Under the pieces are notes generated by a model. It was given only the letters and a program-made list of their open reading frames with translations. It did no database searches and was not told where the DNA came from. A program made the translations under genes and the position numbers. 64,000 nucleotides of DNA. Source: Rosettibacter firmus (lineage in GTDB: Bacteria; Bacteroidota; Ignavibacteria; Ignavibacteriales; Melioribacteraceae). Of this stretch, positions 17,552 to 26,176 are shown in pieces. Position 1 is the stretch's first letter, and each line of letters starts with the position of its first letter. The stretch lies in NCBI RefSeq assembly GCF_036860695.1, contig NZ_JAYKGJ010000001.1, positions 372,001-436,000 of the forward strand. Direction: 5' to 3'.

Positions 17552-18605
17552 AGGATTTGATATTACCTTTTAAATAATTAATTAGATTATAACATTCCAT
17601 TCGAATTAAAGATCTATATGATATTTTTCTATTCAATCTTTTATGATGAATTACAGTCGATAACCTATTTTCAAATTCCTCAACAAATTTTTTGCGAGCT
17701 TCTTCTTTCAAACGATAACCTTTAGTAGTTATTTCAAAATCTTTTTCTTTAATCATATTCATATTAATTACTTTGAATATTACTCTATCTGCTATAACAG
17801 GCTTAAATATTTCAGAGATATCGTAAACAAGAGGTTGTTTTTTATCACCAATTTCGTGAATAAAGCCAACGTATGGATTTAGTTTTGTTCTATAAATTTC
17901 ATTAAGACATACAGCATATAGCAATGAATTCCCAAAAGAAATAAGTGAATTAATTACACCAAAAGGAGGTTGTTTAATTCTTTTTTCAAAATCTGTTTCG
18001 TGTTTGAAAATTAATCTCCAACTTTCATAGTAATGATTTCTTGCAATACCTTCAATTCCAAGTAATTCATTAATAGAATCTACAAAGCGAATTTGTTCAA
18101 TAATTGAATTTAAAGCTGATATAATTTCCATTAAATCTGAACCTGAATAAGAATAAGACTTAAGTATATGTAGCATATTTTTTACAGCAGCTTCTATAAT
18201 ACTTTTTGCCAAATAGATTCTTTTATAATTATTTAGATAAGTTTCGTATTGTAGAATCTGAACTTCGCCAGATCCATTATTATTAACTGGTATAAAGCTG
18301 CCTATATAATTCCCATAATAATTAAACATATGAACTGGTATTTCATAAAAAGAAGCACATTTGAAAAATTGAGTATTGAATCTCACCTCTCCAAATGTAT
18401 AGAATGCCTCTATTGATTCTGCTGGTATGTGCTTAGATTTACCATTAATTTCAACTTTAGTAGCAGGTAATAAAACCTGTTCATTTTCACCTTCATATAT
18501 ATCAATATTGTGAACAGGTTCAGTCTCTGGTATAGTATCGATTGTAAATGAGTTACTCTTTCTGCTTAATATAGAATTTGAAAATATGTAGATATTGGTT
18601 TTCAT
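17529..18605 (-). CDS. cas1: CRISPR-associated integrase Cas1 (array A module)
   Basis: 358 aa, full length. The expected active-site regions are present: ELLGIEGIARNHYYESW (glutamate), NPYVGFIHEIGDKKQ (histidine) and LVYDISEIFKP (aspartate/glutamate). The family helix PPFGVINSLISFGNSLLYA is also intact. Cas1 inserts new spacers at the leader end of the array. This copy looks functional, although array A beside it is degenerate. The style is close to type I-B/III-associated Cas1. No type I effector genes are present, so it may serve the III-A system or be a remnant of a lost type I locus. Confidence 0.94.
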   Translation of the reverse strand: MKTNIYIFSNSILSRKSNSFTIDTIPETEPVHNIDIYEGENEQVLLPATKVEINGKSKHIPAESIEAFYTFGEVRFNTQFFKCASFYEIPVHMFNYYGNYIGSFIPVNNNGSGEVQILQYETYLNNYKRIYLAKSIIEAAVKNMLHILKSYSYSGSDLMEIISALNSIIEQIRFVDSINELLGIEGIARNHYYESWRLIFKHETDFEKRIKQPPFGVINSLISFGNSLLYAVCLNEIYRTKLNPYVGFIHEIGDKKQPLVYDISEIFKPVIADRVIFKVINMNMIKEKDFEITTKGYRLKEEARKKFVEEFENRLSTVIHHKRLNRKISYRSLIRMECYNLINYLKGNIKSYEPYRAS

Positions 18606-18607
18606 AC

Positions 18608-18955
18608 TTAAAAGAATTTATCTAATTCGTTTAACCAATCATCTGATTCATCACTATCATCGTTATTATCATCATCGTTAATTCTATTTATTGTATCTTG
18701 TAACTGATCCATAATATGCTTTTTACATTTTTCACATGCTACGTATATAAATAATTCTTCATCATCATTCTTTGAGTTCTCAGTTGTAAAAATTTTGTAT
18801 ACATTTTCACAAAATCCACATATCTCAACATAAAACTGATTATGATAAATTTTATCAATGCAGTTAGAACAAAAAGAACCTTTGTATTGAACTGAATTAG
18901 AACAATTTTCTATGCTGCATTTGTAATTTTTATTTACATTCATACTCTTTTGCAT
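18608..18955 (-). CDS. Small Cys-rich (zinc-binding?) protein upstream of cas1
   Basis: 115 aa. Cysteines at 13, 18, 29 and 32 (C-x4-C-x10-C-x2-C) are followed by CGFC and CEKC pairs, suggesting two zinc sites, and then by a very acidic tail rich in Asp and Asn. The spacing of the first four cysteines is identical to the 93-aa protein encoded just upstream, so the two are paralogues. An AGAGG box precedes the ATG at 18955. It ends 2 nt before cas1, so co-transcription with the adaptation genes is very likely. No known Cas family comes to mind; nucleic-acid binding is only a guess. Confidence 0.7.
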   Translation of the reverse strand: MQKSMNVNKNYKCSIENCSNSVQYKGSFCSNCIDKIYHNQFYVEICGFCENVYKIFTTENSKNDDEELFIYVACEKCKKHIMDQLQDTINRINDDDNNDDSDESDDWLNELDKFF

Positions 18956-18990
18956 ATTTACCTCTTTATTTTTGATTATAAAATTTATTA

Positions 18991-19272
18991 TTAGAAATCA
19001 TCCATATCAGAGTCATAATCTAAATCAATGTGACGTTCTCTGCACTCGTCACAGCAATCATATTCGATAAGTTCATGAATACATTGTCCACGTATATCTG
19101 TATGTGAAATACTGAGAAACTCCTCACAATAAAAACAAAAATTCATTACATAATAATTATTCGAAAGCTTGTCCAAACATTCCTGACAAAAAGAATCCTT
19201 ATGTTTAACTAAATTAGTACAGTTCTTAACACTACATTTGTGAACTTTAATAGTTTGAAATATTTTTTCCAT
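18991..19272 (-). CDS. Small Cys-rich (zinc-binding?) protein, paralogue of the next gene
   Basis: 93 aa. C13, C18, C29 and C32 repeat the spacing of the downstream paralogue; later CFYC and CCDEC motifs add a second possible zinc site, and the tail is acidic (DLDYDSDMDDF). A GGAG box precedes the ATG at 19272. It is the first gene of the cas1-cas2 operon, so the imperfect hairpin at 19313-19379 lies in its leader. Function unknown. Confidence 0.68.
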   Translation of the reverse strand: MEKIFQTIKVHKCSVKNCTNLVKHKDSFCQECLDKLSNNYYVMNFCFYCEEFLSISHTDIRGQCIHELIEYDCCDECRERHIDLDYDSDMDDF

Positions 19273-19312
19273 TTAAACTCCAGTTAATGTTATAATTATT
19301 ATTTATTTAAGA

Positions 19313-19379
19313 AGTGCGGCAAAATGTGATTCGGGACTGAATGCCCTCAAATTCAGTGAACCACAATTTTAACCGCACT
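19313..19379 (-). promoter_or_regulatory. Long imperfect hairpin in the leader of the cas1-cas2 operon
   Basis: Arms AGTGCGG (19313-19319) and CCGCACT (19373-19379) pair. The inner sequence continues pairing with a bulge (AAAATGTG with CACAATTTT) and closes with CTGAAT pairing with ATTCAG. The whole 67 nt can fold into one stem. It lies ~40 nt upstream of the first Cys-rich gene. It may be a regulatory RNA hairpin or another small inserted palindrome. Confidence 0.45.
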
Positions 19380-19576
19380 CAGAATGACTGAAAGAACAAA
19401 AATCTAACAATCAAAAATTATCACAGTGTAGTCAAGAATTAAAGAATAGAAACATTTCAGAAATGTTATTTATCAGGATGCAAATAGAAAGTTCAATCTC
19501 ATAATTTTTTCTACTGTTAACCCTCTAATACAAAATTATTTTTTCTATTGAATAAGAGATTGATAAGATGAGAGTT

Positions 19577-19735
19577 TCAAAATTTTCTAAATATTTTTTG
19601 CAAAAATTTTCCAGTGATTCTACCCGCACTACGTCTTAAAATTCTTTCTCCAATTTTTCCTTTTTTAATTGCATTAACATCGCCGAGTAGACGAGCAAGT
19701 GTATAGAGAATATTCCGCAAGCTATTTATTGTCAT
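19577..19735 (-). CDS. 52-aa conserved-type small basic protein
   Basis: The frame starts at ATG 19735 with a GAGGG box six bases upstream and ends at TGA 19577. The product begins MTINSLRNILYTLARLLGDV, continues NAIKKGKIGERILRRSAGRI, and ends TGKFLQKIFRKF. It is basic and helical, with the RxxGRxxG pattern of very small proteins scattered through bacteria, plasmids and phages. It overlaps the end of the upstream lipoprotein gene by 14 nt, which suggests translational coupling. Function is unknown; family recognition is from memory of similar sequences and should be tested by search. Confidence 0.65.
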   Translation of the reverse strand: MTINSLRNILYTLARLLGDVNAIKKGKIGERILRRSAGRITGKFLQKIFRKF

Positions 19736-20663
19736 ATTCACCCTCAAGTATTTTTTGAAAGAAATTATAAATTAAATCGCGATTTAATGTATTAAGATCT
19801 GTTCTAAGAATTTTATATTGATCTGGTTTCATATTTTGTTCTTCAAACCACTTTGACCAGTATTTCTTAAGAATATCAAAATCTTTTGGTGAATTTTCAG
19901 AAGGATTCATTTCTGTAACAAGTATATAAAGATTTGAGAGATCATTATTTAATTTTATGAGTCCATAATCTTCTCGATCAAAAACTTCTTCCCAATTTTC
20001 TAAATTTCTAAATGCTCTTACGTGTTCTGCTCTGGGAATCAAATAACTAAATCTTTTACCACTATTATACATGCTATTTTTATGATAGATATAGCCATCG
20101 GTAAGTATAACGAGTATGTTAATAAAATTAGTATCTCTCGATATACAATCATCTACAATTCTATGTTTGAAGTAATTAAAAAGATCAGAACCGTCATAAA
20201 CTTTAGATTTTGTTGCAAAGGAATATAATTTTTTTAGCTGGTCATTATAAAGTTGTGATATTTTCTCGAACATAATTTTGCGTTGCTTAAATTCTAATCG
20301 ACCAAAATCGATATTAAGAGAATCTGCAATTTCCTGATATATATAATAATTCTGAGAAGGATAGAAAATTGTTTTAATTTTATCATCACTTTGAACAACT
20401 CCCTTTTTATTCAAATAATTTTTGAATGCATCAATTACATATGATATAATGTAAATATCTTTTTCTGCCTGTTCTGGATTTAGTTTTGATGATATTCTAT
20501 CAGAAAGATCGAGTAAGATAGAAACATTTAAATTCTTGTAATTATAACGTTGAGATTCATTTTTCTTTTTGTTTGTTTCATTTTCTGAACATGACATAAA
20601 TAAGCTAACATACAGTAACAAAAGTATTTTTATTATAATCTTAATCGATACTTTTTTGTGCAT
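19722..20663 (-). CDS. Lipoprotein with VWA-like fold
   Basis: 313 aa. A basic start, a hydrophobic stretch and LFMSCSEN form a lipoprotein signal with the lipid cysteine at about residue 25. The mature part starts a VWA-like domain: NVSILLDLSDRIS resembles a DxSxS metal-binding motif, and LVILTDGYIYH resembles the later T-D-G motif. The gene follows the coiled-coil membrane protein by 3 nt and overlaps the 52-aa gene, so the three probably form one unit. It is placed between the two CRISPR regions; a defence role is possible but unproven. Confidence 0.65.
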   Translation of the reverse strand: MHKKVSIKIIIKILLLLYVSLFMSCSENETNKKKNESQRYNYKNLNVSILLDLSDRISSKLNPEQAEKDIYIISYVIDAFKNYLNKKGVVQSDDKIKTIFYPSQNYYIYQEIADSLNIDFGRLEFKQRKIMFEKISQLYNDQLKKLYSFATKSKVYDGSDLFNYFKHRIVDDCISRDTNFINILVILTDGYIYHKNSMYNSGKRFSYLIPRAEHVRAFRNLENWEEVFDREDYGLIKLNNDLSNLYILVTEMNPSENSPKDFDILKKYWSKWFEEQNMKPDQYKILRTDLNTLNRDLIYNFFQKILEGEYDNK

Positions 20664-20666
20664 TGT

Positions 20667-21857
20667 TTAAATTCCTTTTTTATTACAAAAGTTTTCGAGT
20701 GAGTTTTCAATTTTTAATATTTCAGATTCTTCGTAGTTACCATTTTTAAGATAATTAATCCAGCCAATTGCATATTCAGTAATAATTTTTCTTATTTCAT
20801 GATTACTAAAACCAATTTTGTCGTATACTTTAGTAATTTCTGTTGTTTCAATATTAAGATTATAAACCAAGCTTTCGAGATTAGTAATCTGGTTTTTAAT
20901 TTCATTTACTCTGGATTCAGCTTCTAATTTTTTGTCAATAAGATATTGTTCCATTTGTTCAAATTTATTTTTATGCATTCTTTGTTCGTTGTAGAGTGCA
21001 AATAGTTTACCAAAAAGTAAATAGACACAAAAGCCAAGTGCAATTATTACCCAGAAATTTAAATCTTGTAATGCATCTATAAGTGTAAAAGGTTTGACAT
21101 TACCATAAGTATTTATTGCTTTAGAGTTATAAATTCTTTCTGAGATATGATAAGCTAAAATAGCATCAACAAAAAAAGTAAATAAAGCTACTCCTACCCA
21201 AGTATATTTATAATATTTTGTTTTATTATTTTTTACATATTCAATAACTAATCCCAATCCAAGAAATATAAAAGGAGAAAAAATAACCAGCATAAAAGCA
21301 GAGATTCCTTTACGAAAAGCTTCTTCAATTGCTTTTGGATAAAATATTGAATCGAACAATGTATATTTTGTAATACTGATATCGCGAAAAACAGCAGAGT
21401 AAACAACAGATGTATAAAAGAAATATAGAAATACTGCCACAAATAAACTTAAAAGTCCATATATCCAAAGGAACATATTATCTTTCTCAAGCGAGATAAA
21501 TTTCGATGGATCTTTTTTAAATTCATTCAGTGCAGTTGTAGCTTCTTTAAGTTGATCTTCGGCTTCTGGTAATTCTTTTTCCTGTAATCTTTTCTTTTCT
21601 TCTGTATGAATTGAAATTTTTTCCATTATTACTTCTTTCTGCTTTTCAATTTCAGCATTCTTTGCTTCAACTGTATATTGCATTCTTTCTACTTTAGATA
21701 TTAAATCTGAATAAAAATTTTCAAGACTTATATTAAATGCAGATGTAGCTCCTCCAACTTTACCAGCATCACGAAAGCCCTGTGTAAAGAAATCATGATT
21801 TGTGTTATTTAATGATTCATCTTTTTGATCTTTAAAAAACGGTAAAATTGACGACAT
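20667..21857 (-). CDS. Membrane protein with two coiled coils
   Basis: 396 aa. Residues ~50-115 are a Glu/Lys-rich coiled coil. Four hydrophobic segments follow (about 128-150, 185-210, 218-238 and 268-288), then a second coiled coil (~295-350) and a short helical end. No catalytic motif is visible. A well-spaced AGGAGG sequence precedes the ATG at 21857. With the downstream lipoprotein it could form an envelope complex. I do not recognise the family. Confidence 0.62.
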   Translation of the reverse strand: MSSILPFFKDQKDESLNNTNHDFFTQGFRDAGKVGGATSAFNISLENFYSDLISKVERMQYTVEAKNAEIEKQKEVIMEKISIHTEEKKRLQEKELPEAEDQLKEATTALNEFKKDPSKFISLEKDNMFLWIYGLLSLFVAVFLYFFYTSVVYSAVFRDISITKYTLFDSIFYPKAIEEAFRKGISAFMLVIFSPFIFLGLGLVIEYVKNNKTKYYKYTWVGVALFTFFVDAILAYHISERIYNSKAINTYGNVKPFTLIDALQDLNFWVIIALGFCVYLLFGKLFALYNEQRMHKNKFEQMEQYLIDKKLEAESRVNEIKNQITNLESLVYNLNIETTEITKVYDKIGFSNHEIRKIITEYAIGWINYLKNGNYEESEILKIENSLENFCNKKGI

Positions 21858-22278
21858 AAATCCTCCTTTATGATTTCAAATGTTTTTATTTGATAAAGAT
21901 GTATGAATCATATTGCCCTGATATGAAAGAGTAAAAAACCAAGTTAATTTATTACTAAAGAATTTGCTGGTTCATATAAAAATTGAACTATTGATAATTT
22001 TTTTCTGAAATGATATTAGTTTTACTTGCATTATAAAGCCCTCAATTTTTGTTCTGAAAAATCTGTATTAATTTTTATATATAAAACGATAGAAACATTT
22101 TGAAAATATTTTGGAAATAAAATTGTAGTATGGAGTATTAAACGTACACAGACTATAAGTATGTATTATCATAATCTAATAACCTGTGCTGCAATACTGT
22201 GAAGCAATAAAAAACGTACCATCATTAAATATTTATCTGGAAGTTTTCTTTTTAGTTCGAAATCGTGGATAATGTGTA

Positions 22279-22341
22279 AATCACAGACTGAAAGTCTGTG
22301 CAACAAAAAGTATTAATCACAGACTGAAAGTCTGTGCTACA
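22279..22341. repeat. Two copies of a small palindrome (CACAGACT...AGTCTGTG)
   Basis: The perfect hairpin CACAGACTGAAAGTCTGTG occurs at 22282-22300 and 22318-22336, each followed by C(A/T)ACAA, so the direct repeat is longer than the hairpin. They lie just past the stop of the NE0113-family gene and could act as a tandem 3' hairpin, but they look like dispersed palindromic repeats. The rest of 21858-22278 is A+T-rich with no gene seen. Confidence 0.7.
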
Positions 22342-22348
22342 ATAATTA

Positions 22349-23431
22349 CTATTTTATTATAAAACTATCTTTGGTTGCTTTAATGTAATAAGTTGAATCT
22401 CCCCATTTTCTATTAACATTTATCTTAAAGAAATCAGCGACTTCTGCATCATCAAATAACTGGTCTAATTTTTTATTAACCTTAGATCTTTTTTGCAAGA
22501 AAAAATTATCATTAAACCTTTTAGTTAATCTTCTATCATCTCGATCTCTCATAGGAAAGAATTCTTCGCGAAGTTCATTAAATCTAATTCTGGTTTCATC
22601 TGAGCAAAATTCATAGATAGATATATTCCCTTTCCCTCTTTCTTTTGATTCAACAAAATAATAATAAAATAAAAATTCCATTGGTTCTAAAATTACACTA
22701 TCGTTACCAAATCTTAATTCCCTTCTTTCAATATCAATAATCATTTTAGTAGAAGGTGCTAAAATTTTTAATTGTGCCTGTGTGAATCTTACAATGTCAT
22801 CAAAATTAGATTTAAGTAAGTCAGGATCTTTAATCTCAGCGGTAAGAATAGGTCTTAATCGCACAAAAGGAATATCTGCTAATTCAAGATCATCAATTTC
22901 TTTTTTAGATTTTGGATAAAATCCTTTGAACTCATGCTCCTCTTTTGTTAAAACATGTAACAATCTATCATTTTCTCGGGCAAATATAGAAAGTGCATTT
23001 GCCAGATGAACACTCATTGATTTTCTTCCACCAGTTATAGAGCAATAAAGGACATTATTTGGATCAGAAGATTTTATTCTTAAAAATTCACAAACTTTAT
23101 TTGGAAATAAAATATTGTCTTTATCAGAGCGAATATCAGGGAGTTCAATAGATTCTTCTTTTGCAACAATTATGTGCTCATTGTTTTCTTCAAACCGTGG
23201 TGGTTTTATTTTATAAAGTTCACACATACTTTTTATTTCACTTTTCAAAGAAGTTTTTGGTGTTGCAGGTGCAGTATCTTTACCAAGAATAACATCTCGA
23301 CCTCTTTTGGTTGTGAGTACATATACTTCATCAATTTTAATTTTTTCTTTAAAAGTAAGACAGAAAAGAGTTTCGGTTACAATTTGAGGAGTAAGTCCCG
23401 AGACACATATTAGCAAATTTTTTTGCTTCAT
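22349..23431 (-). CDS. NE0113-family CARF protein with C-terminal helix-turn-helix-like region
   Basis: 360 aa. The start KNLLICVSGLTPQIVTETLF is the signature of the NE0113 (TIGR02584) CRISPR-associated family; YCSITGGRKSMSVHLANAL is the second CARF-type loop expected to bind cyclic oligoadenylate. The C-terminal ~150 residues (from about LRFGNDSVILEPMEFLFYYY) look like a winged-helix regulator domain rather than a nuclease. It may therefore sense cOA and control transcription; this is inference. Its start overlaps the Card1 stop by 4 nt (ATGA), making it the last effector gene of the III-A operon. Confidence 0.75.
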   Translation of the reverse strand: MKQKNLLICVSGLTPQIVTETLFCLTFKEKIKIDEVYVLTTKRGRDVILGKDTAPATPKTSLKSEIKSMCELYKIKPPRFEENNEHIIVAKEESIELPDIRSDKDNILFPNKVCEFLRIKSSDPNNVLYCSITGGRKSMSVHLANALSIFARENDRLLHVLTKEEHEFKGFYPKSKKEIDDLELADIPFVRLRPILTAEIKDPDLLKSNFDDIVRFTQAQLKILAPSTKMIIDIERRELRFGNDSVILEPMEFLFYYYFVESKERGKGNISIYEFCSDETRIRFNELREEFFPMRDRDDRRLTKRFNDNFFLQKRSKVNKKLDQLFDDAEVADFFKINVNRKWGDSTYYIKATKDSFIIK

Positions 23432-24465
23432 ATATATTGCTCCTGTTTATCCAAGATATTAATAATCTTAATACTGAGTTCTTTAGCACGTTCTAAAAAT
23501 TTTCTATTAGCTTTTTTACTTGAGACAAAAATTCCTTTACCAAATGTTCCGCTTGTAATATTTCTCAAAGTTTCTAATTGAAATAAATCATATTGATTAT
23601 CGCTCTTCCCGCTTTTACATGAATAACTATAAAGTTTGTAATCTTTTAAAACCAAAACATCAATTTCATTTTCAACATTCTTATCGCTTACAATTTTTAC
23701 TCCAGTCAATGGATTTAATTTATAATGTTTTTTAAGGATATAGTACACATAGTATTCAAGCCAATCACCAGATTTATATTCGTAGCTTTGAATGGAAATT
23801 GTTCTTTTATTTTGAATTCCGAAGATAATGTTATACATATCAAAGTTTTTTGAAAAGATAAAATTTTTACTTCTACTTGTAATTGTTATTTTAGGATAAT
23901 CTTCAACATGTCTTTCTCTAATTTCTTTGAAGAGCAGAACGAACTCATAAATTAAATTATTTGCTAAAATAAACTCGAATAAGGGAAAGAACTTTTCTAC
24001 TAAATTAACATTTTTCGATTCTTTAATTTGATATCCATAAGAAAGCAAGTAATCTTTTATTGTTAGATCGGCTTTAAGATTTTCTATTTTATATTCGGGA
24101 GAAAGAAATATTATATTTTGATGTTCAGTATCACAATAAATTATTTTTTTATTATGTTCTTTAAAAGCTTCGTAAGCTGCAAGAGCCATTAATTTTGTAC
24201 CACCTGTAACATTTAAGCAAACATCATCATGAAACTTGTTAATCTCATTATTAATTACGTTTTTAAATTCAGTAAAATCATATGCATTCAGACCATCTTT
24301 TCTTTGAACAATTATATTTTTTGATTTGAATAATTTTTCAAGATTATCTGCACTTCTACATTCTTCGGGGGTAGAAAAAAGAACGACCTGTTTTGGTTGA
24401 AACATCAAAATTGGTAAAACATTAGCCATTGATTGACGAGAGACAAGACAGAAAATAGTATTCAT
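23428..24465 (-). CDS. can2: Card1/Can2-type CARF nuclease
   Basis: 345 aa. An N-terminal CARF domain carries the nucleotide-binding loop LNVTGGTKLMALAAYEAF (residues ~85-102). The C-terminal PD-(D/E)xK nuclease has E237 in GDWLEYYVYY, D269 in ENEIDVLVL and K284 in SYSCKSGK. Related Card1/Can2 enzymes are switched on by cyclic tetra-adenylate and nick or cut DNA and RNA, causing host dormancy. All key positions look intact. The gene is 23 nt after csx1 and overlaps the next CARF gene, so these effectors are co-transcribed downstream of csm5. Confidence 0.88.
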   Translation of the reverse strand: MNTIFCLVSRQSMANVLPILMFQPKQVVLFSTPEECRSADNLEKLFKSKNIIVQRKDGLNAYDFTEFKNVINNEINKFHDDVCLNVTGGTKLMALAAYEAFKEHNKKIIYCDTEHQNIIFLSPEYKIENLKADLTIKDYLLSYGYQIKESKNVNLVEKFFPLFEFILANNLIYEFVLLFKEIRERHVEDYPKITITSRSKNFIFSKNFDMYNIIFGIQNKRTISIQSYEYKSGDWLEYYVYYILKKHYKLNPLTGVKIVSDKNVENEIDVLVLKDYKLYSYSCKSGKSDNQYDLFQLETLRNITSGTFGKGIFVSSKKANRKFLERAKELSIKIINILDKQEQYI

Positions 24466-24488
24466 AATTTCTCCGAGATCTTAGTGTT

Positions 24489-25715
24489 CTATGCATTTAA
24501 AAATTTCTGAACCACTAAGAACACTGAGAACACTAAGTTATTTTGTATTAGATGTGCAACTTTTTCACAAATCTCTTTAATATTCGCAATTAATGTTGAA
24601 GCCGGAATAGGATTTTCTCTCATACCTGCATGATTAATATCATTACGATAAGTTATTAAATCACTCCATATTTTTGAAAAAAGAGAAGCTTTTTCATCTA
24701 ATTCTATATTTTTGCGAGATAAATCTAGCCATTCGTTAAGCATTTTTTCTGATTGTTCTCTATCACTTTTACTTAGAGGATTTAATTTTTCTTTAATACA
24801 CAAATAAGACACCAATGCTTCACGAGTTAACGTTATTGCTTGTTGATATTTTTCAATCTTAATATAAAAATTTATCATTTGAGCCTGTGCTTTGAATCCT
24901 TTATCATCAAATAGATTACCTTCTGCTTCAGAAATTAAATTATACTCAGATTGTATCTTATCTAACAATTTACCCAAAGGTTTGACTTTCGCTAATTTTT
25001 CTATATCATCTTTAACATTTTTAATAAGTTTTGGTAGTTCCTTAGCACTTTTAAAAACTTCATTAGGTCTGATAACAGAAAGTGCAGTAGTCAATTCATC
25101 TAGATTCTTACCAAGAGATTTCAATGATTTAGATTTAATAACAGAGTCTTGTTTGTAAGTTTCATTATGAATTAACTCCAGAATATTTCGTAATCTCTTT
25201 GCATTACCAAAATGGATAAACTCATCTATAGCATAAGACCAATTAATTAGATCAAGAAAATTAGTTATATCAAATATAGGTGCTTTACCTCCATAGGTAT
25301 CTTTTGCTTCAAAAGCTCCATATAATACTTTTGTTATTTTAATATTATTTAAAATTTTCAGGAATGTAATTACAGAAAGTGCCACTATAGGAATAGAACG
25401 AAAACCATGAGTAACATCAATAATAATTTCGTCGTCAGTTGGTATAGATTCTGCTAAAGTTTCAAAGATATTCCATAACTCTTCTTCATTTTTACCTTCC
25501 ATAATCTTTACTTTATCAAAAGAAATAAATGTGCGCATTTCACTTTCATATTTTCTTGCAGCTTCATCTGTCATAAAAATTATTGTTTTCTGTGGATTAT
25601 AAAACTCATTTAAAGCATGCACGAAAAACTTTGTTTTAAATTCTTTCATATCATTTGGCAAAAAATAAATTACTTCTTGATAATTCCCCTTTCCTAAAAA
25701 TGAAATTAATATCAT
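24489..25715 (-). CDS. csx1: Csx1-family CARF-HEPN ribonuclease
   Basis: 408 aa. The CARF domain has the family motif IIIDVTHGFRSIPI (DxTHG, residues 100-104). The helical C-terminal half carries the HEPN catalytic pattern R357-x4-H362 (RNDINH). Csx1 enzymes degrade RNA when activated by cyclic tetra- or hexa-adenylate from Cas10. The last ~15 residues (VFSVFLVVQKFLNA) are encoded by a small repeat (24510-24537) that has been inserted at the 3' end, so the original C-terminus was probably slightly different. It is separated from csm5 by the GxxExxY gene. Confidence 0.87.
   Translation of the reverse strand: MILISFLGKGNYQEVIYFLPNDMKEFKTKFFVHALNEFYNPQKTIIFMTDEAARKYESEMRTFISFDKVKIMEGKNEEELWNIFETLAESIPTDDEIIIDVTHGFRSIPIVALSVITFLKILNNIKITKVLYGAFEAKDTYGGKAPIFDITNFLDLINWSYAIDEFIHFGNAKRLRNILELIHNETYKQDSVIKSKSLKSLGKNLDELTTALSVIRPNEVFKSAKELPKLIKNVKDDIEKLAKVKPLGKLLDKIQSEYNLISEAEGNLFDDKGFKAQAQMINFYIKIEKYQQAITLTREALVSYLCIKEKLNPLSKSDREQSEKMLNEWLDLSRKNIELDEKASLFSKIWSDLITYRNDINHAGMRENPIPASTLIANIKEICEKVAHLIQNNLVFSVFLVVQKFLNA
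24510..24537. repeat. AACCACTAAG-type small repeat at csx1 3' end
   Basis: The string AACCACTAAGAACACTGAG and the following ACACTAAG form a run of CACTAAG-like units. The same kind of sequence flanks the GxxExxY gene at 25727-25749 and 26177-26242. Here it provides the last codons of csx1. Confidence 0.65.
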
Positions 25716-25726
25716 ATTTCCTCCAT

Positions 25727-25749
25727 GTTCTTAGTGAACTTAGTGGTTT
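25727..25749. repeat. CTTAGTG-type repeat on the 3' side of the GxxExxY gene
   Basis: GTTCTTAGTGAACTTAGTGG is the inverse orientation of the repeat at 24510-24537 and lies directly beyond the stop of the GxxExxY gene. Confidence 0.6.
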
Positions 25750-25753
25750 AAAA

Positions 25754-26167
25754 TTACTCGTCTGATAACTTAGCAAAATATTCAGTAACAAGAGGGATAA
25801 GACTTTCTGTTATATTTGTAGAATGAAAATTAATCAATAAACCTTTAGGTGCATTTAGTAACTTAAGATAAGTAAGTAACTGTGCTTTGTGAATAGGAAG
25901 AATTATATCAACTGTTTTAAGCTCTACTACGATAAGTTTTTCTACAATAACATCAGCTCTTAATTCTACCTCAAATTTAAGTCCCTTATAATCCAAAGGT
26001 ACAAACACTTGTTGCTCAGCCATTAATCCTCTAAGTTTAAGTTCGTGCAAGAGGCACTTTTCGTAAACAGATTCTAATAAACCAGGTCCAAGAGTTTTAT
26101 GAACTTCTATTGCTGCCCCAACAATTTGATATGAGAGATTATTAACATATTTTTTTGTAATTCTCAT
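25754..26167 (-). CDS. GxxExxY-family protein (PD-(D/E)xK-like)
   Basis: 137 aa. It begins LSYQIVGAAIEVHKTLGPGL and has the family motif GLLESVYEKCL (G-L-L-E-S-x-Y). The nuclease-like core contains ELRADVIVEKLIVVELKTVD, matching a D...ExK arrangement. The biological role of this family is not settled. The gene is framed by CTTAGTG-type repeats on both sides, an arrangement I associate with many GxxExxY genes, and it separates csm5 from csx1. It therefore looks like a late insertion in the csm operon rather than a CRISPR component. Confidence 0.88.
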   Translation of the reverse strand: MRITKKYVNNLSYQIVGAAIEVHKTLGPGLLESVYEKCLLHELKLRGLMAEQQVFVPLDYKGLKFEVELRADVIVEKLIVVELKTVDIILPIHKAQLLTYLKLLNAPKGLLINFHSTNITESLIPLVTEYFAKLSDE

Positions 26168-26176
26168 ATAAATCTT

